DNA of 64,000 nucleotides from assembly GCF_020171845.1 (NCBI RefSeq), contig NZ_JAIVAM010000004.1, forward strand, positions 310,001 through 374,000, written 5' to 3'. The position numbers and the translations under genes were made by a program. The notes under the pieces were generated by a model that was given only the letters and a program-made list of their open reading frames with translations, made no database searches and was not told where the DNA came from. Each line of letters begins with the position of its first letter. Positions within the stretch are counted from its first letter, which is position 1. This DNA is from Cytobacillus kochii. Lineage in GTDB: Bacteria; Bacillota; Bacilli; Bacillales; Cytobacillaceae. Below are positions 60,533-64,000 of this stretch, piece after piece.

Positions 60533-60553
60533 AGATTTCCCCCTATCATTCTC

Positions 60554-60593
60554 TATAAGACTCGAAAAAATTCCGATAATTTCGAGTCTTATA
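60554..60593. repeat. inverted repeat upstream of phosphatase operon
   Basis: TATAAGACTCGAAA and TTTCGAGTCTTATA, a perfect 14-base stem around a 12-base spacer, 20-60 bases before the ribosome site. No T run follows on the minus strand, so it may be an operator or mRNA leader structure. Confidence 0.7.
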
Positions 60594-60789
60594 GTTAACG
60601 TAAATCCAAATATATAAAATTCTTTATACAATCTCCACTTTTCTTTTTACGCTAAGAATCGAGCACAATGACATTCTTTATTCTGCTCTACCCTCATGTT
60701 TAATCTTTACCTTGGGAAAAGACTCCAATTAATCTCCCACCATATAGAAGCAACTACTCATAAGTAAGTGCGATTAACTCTGTTTGCTA

Positions 60790-60945
60790 TTTTACTTATC
60801 CAATTGAGGATAATAAGGACCAAAAAAATGAAGTACGAGAAATCTATACTTCTTTATTTACAGTTATTGAGAAGGTTAAAAATGGGGAACTATAAATTTG
60901 CGAAAGGCATGGTGTGAAACATCCAACATGCCTTTTCTTTTTTTA
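60790..60945 (+). other. possible 3' gene remnant with terminator
   Basis: A start-less frame ending REIYTSLFTVIEKVKNGEL-stop near 60893 is followed by a terminator (AAAGGCATG/CATGCCTTT, then CTTTTTTT, 60903-60945). The terminator is convincing. The rest of the region 60533-60979 shows no gene. Confidence 0.4.
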
Positions 60946-60979
60946 TTTAATCTTTATCATACTTATATTAGATTCGGTT

Positions 60980-61558
60980 TTACAGAAACTTCTCATAACA
61001 AAAACATTCATATGCTCGCTTATACTGTGACTTCACTTCTTCTTTGTTATCACCGACATAATGCGCGAAGGTTGTCGTTGGTAGGATATTTTTATCTTTG
61101 CTAAAAATGACATCACTACCCTCTTCTTCATTGATATAAAGATGAAGATAGGAGTAATCACTAGTAAATCCGTTTTGCTGGTACCAACTGTTGACTCCAT
61201 TATCGTCTCTCGTCCACGCTTCTAACCGATAGATGTTTTTTTACGAGCTATTCGCTCAGCTTCTGTCAGTTGCGCGCGCAATCCCTTGTCTTCGGTAATC
61301 TGGATGGACAGCGATATGCCATATCATGCCACCGAGTCCACTCCCCTGGAAACAAATACTTCTTTCTTCATTTTCATATTCTACATCGATCAAACCGACA
61401 ACTGTTTGGTCCGTGATAGCTATAAGTTCAATCGCTTGATTTTCGTAATGCTCTTTTGCAGTTAAAACATTGTCATAATAAGCTGAATCCAAAAAGGCAA
61501 GTACTCTACATCTCACCCAACCTATTTCATCCTCTGGTCTATAAGCTCTTATTTCCAT
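60980..61558 (-). pseudogene. GNAT acetyltransferase with two frameshifts
   Basis: Readable in three frames: EIRAYRPEDEIGWVRCRVLA to AVHPDYRRQGIAR (motif A), then LTEAERIARKK, then YRLEAWTRDDNGVNSWYQQN with GF and a C-terminal tail to ECFCYEKFL-stop. One A added to the A7 tract (T7 at 61236-61242 on the plus strand) repairs the second break; the first lies in a GCGCGCGC stretch near 61275. It resembles a full GNAT of about 190 residues that would N-acetylate a small substrate. Confidence 0.8.
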
Positions 61559-62098
61559 TTACTCTCTCCTTAAGTAAAAGAATCCCCTAAACACCTACAT
61601 GCAATTATTGTTAGATTCATTGTGAACATGGCAATCACTCCTTTCAATATGAAAGTCTTTATGATTAAAGATAAAAGGCATTAAATAAACAAACGAGAAG
61701 TCCAGTTTCTATGGATATAGAACCAACACACTTTGCTAAACGGCCTCACATCCCATTCTATAGAACAAGATTGGCGAGAAACAATGCCTTTTTTGTAAAA
61801 CGAAATAGTGATTACTATTATTTTGAAATTGCTTGGCATGAATGTCTTTCTCTCGAAATTTCAGTTATCCATTTGAAAATAAAAAGAGCACGCCCTTTTT
61901 CTCCATGCTTTACCTTACATTTCGATTGCAATAAAAAACAGGTGGAAATTTGATACAGGTGATTATCTGGTAAATTGTAGCCTATTTTATTTTCTGTATT
62001 TCCTATTTTTTTGCAATTGTTCAACTTCCTTTTACTTTTTTTGCTATAATTAATAGTATCATATTTTGGAAAAAATGTAATTTTGTAAGAGGGGTGAA
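61559..62098. other. 540-bp stretch without a gene
   Basis: A 19-codon frame on the minus strand (ATG near 61626, GAAAGGAG site) is too short to call. A GTGCTCTTTTTA element near 61876-61895 resembles the end of the 46.4-kb repeat. Otherwise featureless, with the DinB promoter near its right end. Confidence 0.4.
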
Positions 62099-62557
62099 AT
62101 GATTTTGTTCCAGTTCTTTCAATACAATTGGCAAGTGAGAGATGAATGGTTGACACTGTTGAAAGACATCCCTCCTGATGAACTATTAAAGGAGAGGGTC
62201 GGTGGTGTCAGGAGTATTCTTTATACCTTCTTCCATATCATTGATGTGGAGTATAGCTGGCTACGGTGTATCAATGGAAAAGAAGATGTACTATTTGATT
62301 ATAGTGACTATCAGACACTTGATCGTATTCAATATCTATCAAATCAACTAAGAACTGAAATAAGCGCTACCTTTCCTCATGATGTACCTATAGATAAACA
62401 AGTATTTATTCCTTGGGACTCTAGTCACCAAAATGTGACTGCGATTCTTCATCATATAATTGCCCATGAAATTCATCATATCGGCCAGTTGTCTATATGG
62501 GCGAGAGAATTGAATTTACACCCTGTCTCTGCTAGCTACATTGGGCGGAAATTTTAA
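62099..62557 (+). CDS. DinB-family protein
   Basis: 152 residues, four-helix DinB fold: FFQYNWQVRDEWLTLLKDIP, TFFHIIDVEYSWLRC (first metal His) and IIAHEIHHIGQLSIWARELN (two metal His). Distinct from the DinB-type protein at 46.5 kb. Probably a metal-dependent enzyme related to bacillithiol transferases. GAGGGGTGA site directly before ATG. Confidence 0.88.
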   Translation: MILFQFFQYNWQVRDEWLTLLKDIPPDELLKERVGGVRSILYTFFHIIDVEYSWLRCINGKEDVLFDYSDYQTLDRIQYLSNQLRTEISATFPHDVPIDKQVFIPWDSSHQNVTAILHHIIAHEIHHIGQLSIWARELNLHPVSASYIGRKF

Positions 62558-62569
62558 TCGGAGGTATCT

Positions 62570-63487
62570 ATGCGTTTTACTTATTTTTGTCTTAGCTTAA
62601 CAGTGTTGTTTTTATTATGCGGGTGTTCTGAAATGAGTAGGAATGAAAAATTAGAAACGAACTGGTCTTTCCAAACTGAAAACGGACAATCATTTAATAT
62701 TGTAGAAATCCAACATTTAATGGAAAGGTACATAAAAGATCATGATGAAGAAGATGCTATATTCGCAGATTATAAAGAAGCGGTCATTGATCCTATTTAT
62801 AATGAATGCTTTCTTGACGGCGAATTTCTTCATATCGCTGAAGATGTATTGTCACATAACCCGAAGAATTTCGACAAACTACAAAGAGTCATCGAACGGA
62901 TGAATAGTCAGGAAGTAAAAGATAGCTTATCCGAAGCATTAGAGCTTTCTGCTGCTGCCTTACCGATAGAAAAGGAAATCAATGTCTGCTTACTTCCTGT
63001 TTCCTACCCTGGTTTTGGAATGGCAGTAGGATCAGATAAGATTCTCATTTTGTTTGACGAGTACCTTTCCATCGATCGTTTTAAGGTTACACTCGCTCAT
63101 GAATATCATCATAGTGCCTGGCAAGCTGCATATAGAGAGTCATCTGAGAAATGGACTGTCCTAGATAATATGGTTTTTGAAGGAAAGGCAGTGATGTTTC
63201 AAGAGATCATTTACCCTAATCAACAAATGATCAATACAAATGAGATTTATGACCAAGAGGCATGGGATTATGCTTCACCTCATTTCGAAAAAGGAACACT
63301 CGAGCACTCTAATGAGATTCTTTATGGCGGATTTGATCCACTGCCACCATTGTATGGCTATTCTGAAGGCTACCGAATGGTGAAAAATTATATTGAGAAA
63401 AATCCGAAAATGAGTATTCCGGAATGGACAAAACAAGACGCTGCCACTATTTTCAAAGAAGGTAATCATGAGGAAAACTATGATTAA
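62570..63487 (+). CDS. DUF2268-type putative metalloprotease lipoprotein
   Basis: 305 residues. Lipobox LLCGC (Cys19), then a domain with the zinc motif LAHEYHHSAW near residue 175-184 and a downstream Glu region (NMVFEGKAVMFQEI) that may be the third ligand. This pattern fits DUF2268, predicted Zn proteases of Bacillus. Extracellular, membrane-anchored. 12 bases after the DinB gene, so probably one operon with it. Confidence 0.85.
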   Translation: MRFTYFCLSLTVLFLLCGCSEMSRNEKLETNWSFQTENGQSFNIVEIQHLMERYIKDHDEEDAIFADYKEAVIDPIYNECFLDGEFLHIAEDVLSHNPKNFDKLQRVIERMNSQEVKDSLSEALELSAAALPIEKEINVCLLPVSYPGFGMAVGSDKILILFDEYLSIDRFKVTLAHEYHHSAWQAAYRESSEKWTVLDNMVFEGKAVMFQEIIYPNQQMINTNEIYDQEAWDYASPHFEKGTLEHSNEILYGGFDPLPPLYGYSEGYRMVKNYIEKNPKMSIPEWTKQDAATIFKEGNHEENYD

Positions 63488-63502
63488 GATAGGAGAGCTC
63501 TT

Positions 63503-64000
63503 ATGCAACATGGAAATGTATTAATTCCTTCAAAAAAGGGACTGTTTCTCTATAAAAACACCTTTCAACAAGAAAGCCTATTACGCTCAGATGCTTCGTA
63601 TAAATTGATATATGCTCTAAACGGACCCATTCATTACGATCTATCACAAAGAGTGGAAAAACTAAAGGTTAATCAATTTATTATGGTTGATCCATTTACA
63701 CCTCATCAGCAATTATTTGTTGAAAAGCAAAAATTTCTCATTGAAATCAATCCTTCTTTTTTAAAAGATGTCAATGAATCTTTTGGTAATCAACCTGCTG
63801 ATATTGCATTTGCTGCGGTCATTCAGCTCAATCCAATGATTACGAAATGGATTGAACTGGTCATTGAAATGATGACACTAGAAGAAGATCATCAACAGCC
63901 GATGTTTCAGTTATTCCTTGAGAACAGCTATACCCAGTTAGCGATTCTTCTTTTAAAACACACGATACATACGAATAACCATCAGCTACCAACTGAACAT
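63503..64000 (+). CDS. AraC-like regulator, 5' part (cut by window end)
   Basis: 166 codons open to the window edge, from ATG behind GGAGAG. QHGNVLIPSKKGLFLYKNTF, LIYALNGPIHYDLS and MVDPFTPHQQLFVE look like the cupin sensor half of AraC/XylS regulators. The DNA-binding domain would lie beyond the edge, so the family is an inference. Confidence 0.6.
   Translation, partial: MQHGNVLIPSKKGLFLYKNTFQQESLLRSDASYKLIYALNGPIHYDLSQRVEKLKVNQFIMVDPFTPHQQLFVEKQKFLIEINPSFLKDVNESFGNQPADIAFAAVIQLNPMITKWIELVIEMMTLEEDHQQPMFQLFLENSYTQLAILLLKHTIHTNNHQLPTEH

Noticed and set aside
61564-61626. 19-residue leader peptide before the GNAT relic
   Set aside because: Good ribosome site, but too short, no regulatory codons or hairpins, and the downstream gene is broken.

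Overview
The window looks like a chromosomal segment of an AT-rich, spore-former-type Bacillaceae bacterium (Oceanobacillus/Virgibacillus-like is my guess, not a proof). The support is strong AGGAGG-type ribosome sites, frequent TTG/GTG starts, Bacillus-type lipoproteins, and syntenic Bacillus modules: ykoFEDC with a TPP riboswitch, pdxR-pdxST, and a Zur-controlled zinc operon. No rRNA, tRNA, CRISPR array or intact transposon is visible.

Layout. 0-5.2 kb: a GNAT acetyltransferase, three very small proteins, then ilvD beside a FadR-type GntR regulator. 5.2-17.2 kb: the most unusual region, about nineteen small genes or gene relics, all on the minus strand, each followed by a copy of an imperfect palindromic repeat. 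The contents (acetyltransferases, nucleotidyltransferases, a NUDIX hydrolase, isochorismatase, PP2C-like, HAD and PPOX proteins, small membrane proteins, a lipoprotein) are what a gene-cassette array carries, and a tyrosine recombinase with its catalytic core deleted lies in the middle. 17.2-24.6 kb: sulfurtransferase, old yellow enzyme, an MpsC-like protein, a MocR regulator, a broken ornithine cyclodeaminase gene and a PhzF protein. 24.9-30.5 kb: a valine-degradation operon (acyl-CoA dehydrogenase, mmsB, mmsA, 3-hydroxyisobutyryl-CoA hydrolase) whose leader contains a complete cobalamin riboswitch. 30.7-35.3 kb: MMPL exporter with a secreted coiled-coil partner and a divergent TetR regulator. 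35.4-42.4 kb: thiamine-precursor ECF transporter, then vitamin B6 synthesis. 42.6-54.5 kb: WYL regulator with a VOC protein, several peptides too short for routine calling, a DinB/VOC/NUDIX cluster, a SurA-like lipoprotein, a Ca/Na antiporter and a methyltransferase. 54.7-59.2 kb: zinc uptake with a ZinT-like lipoprotein, ZnuA, ZnuC and ZnuB behind two Zur boxes. 59.4-64 kb: two phosphatases, a broken GNAT gene, DinB, a metalloprotease-like lipoprotein and an AraC-like gene cut by the window edge.

Two things stand out as possibly undescribed. One is the repeat-punctuated cassette array: its repeats combine a conserved box, a terminator-like hairpin and a second box, and in at least three genes the repeat supplies the stop codon. 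The other is a histidine-rich domain of about 88 residues present once in the ZinT-like lipoprotein and twice inside the ZnuA metal-binding loop.

A caution: at least six gene disruptions are repaired by adding or removing one base in a short homopolymer, mostly A tracts on the coding strand. Some apparent pseudogenes may therefore be sequencing errors.
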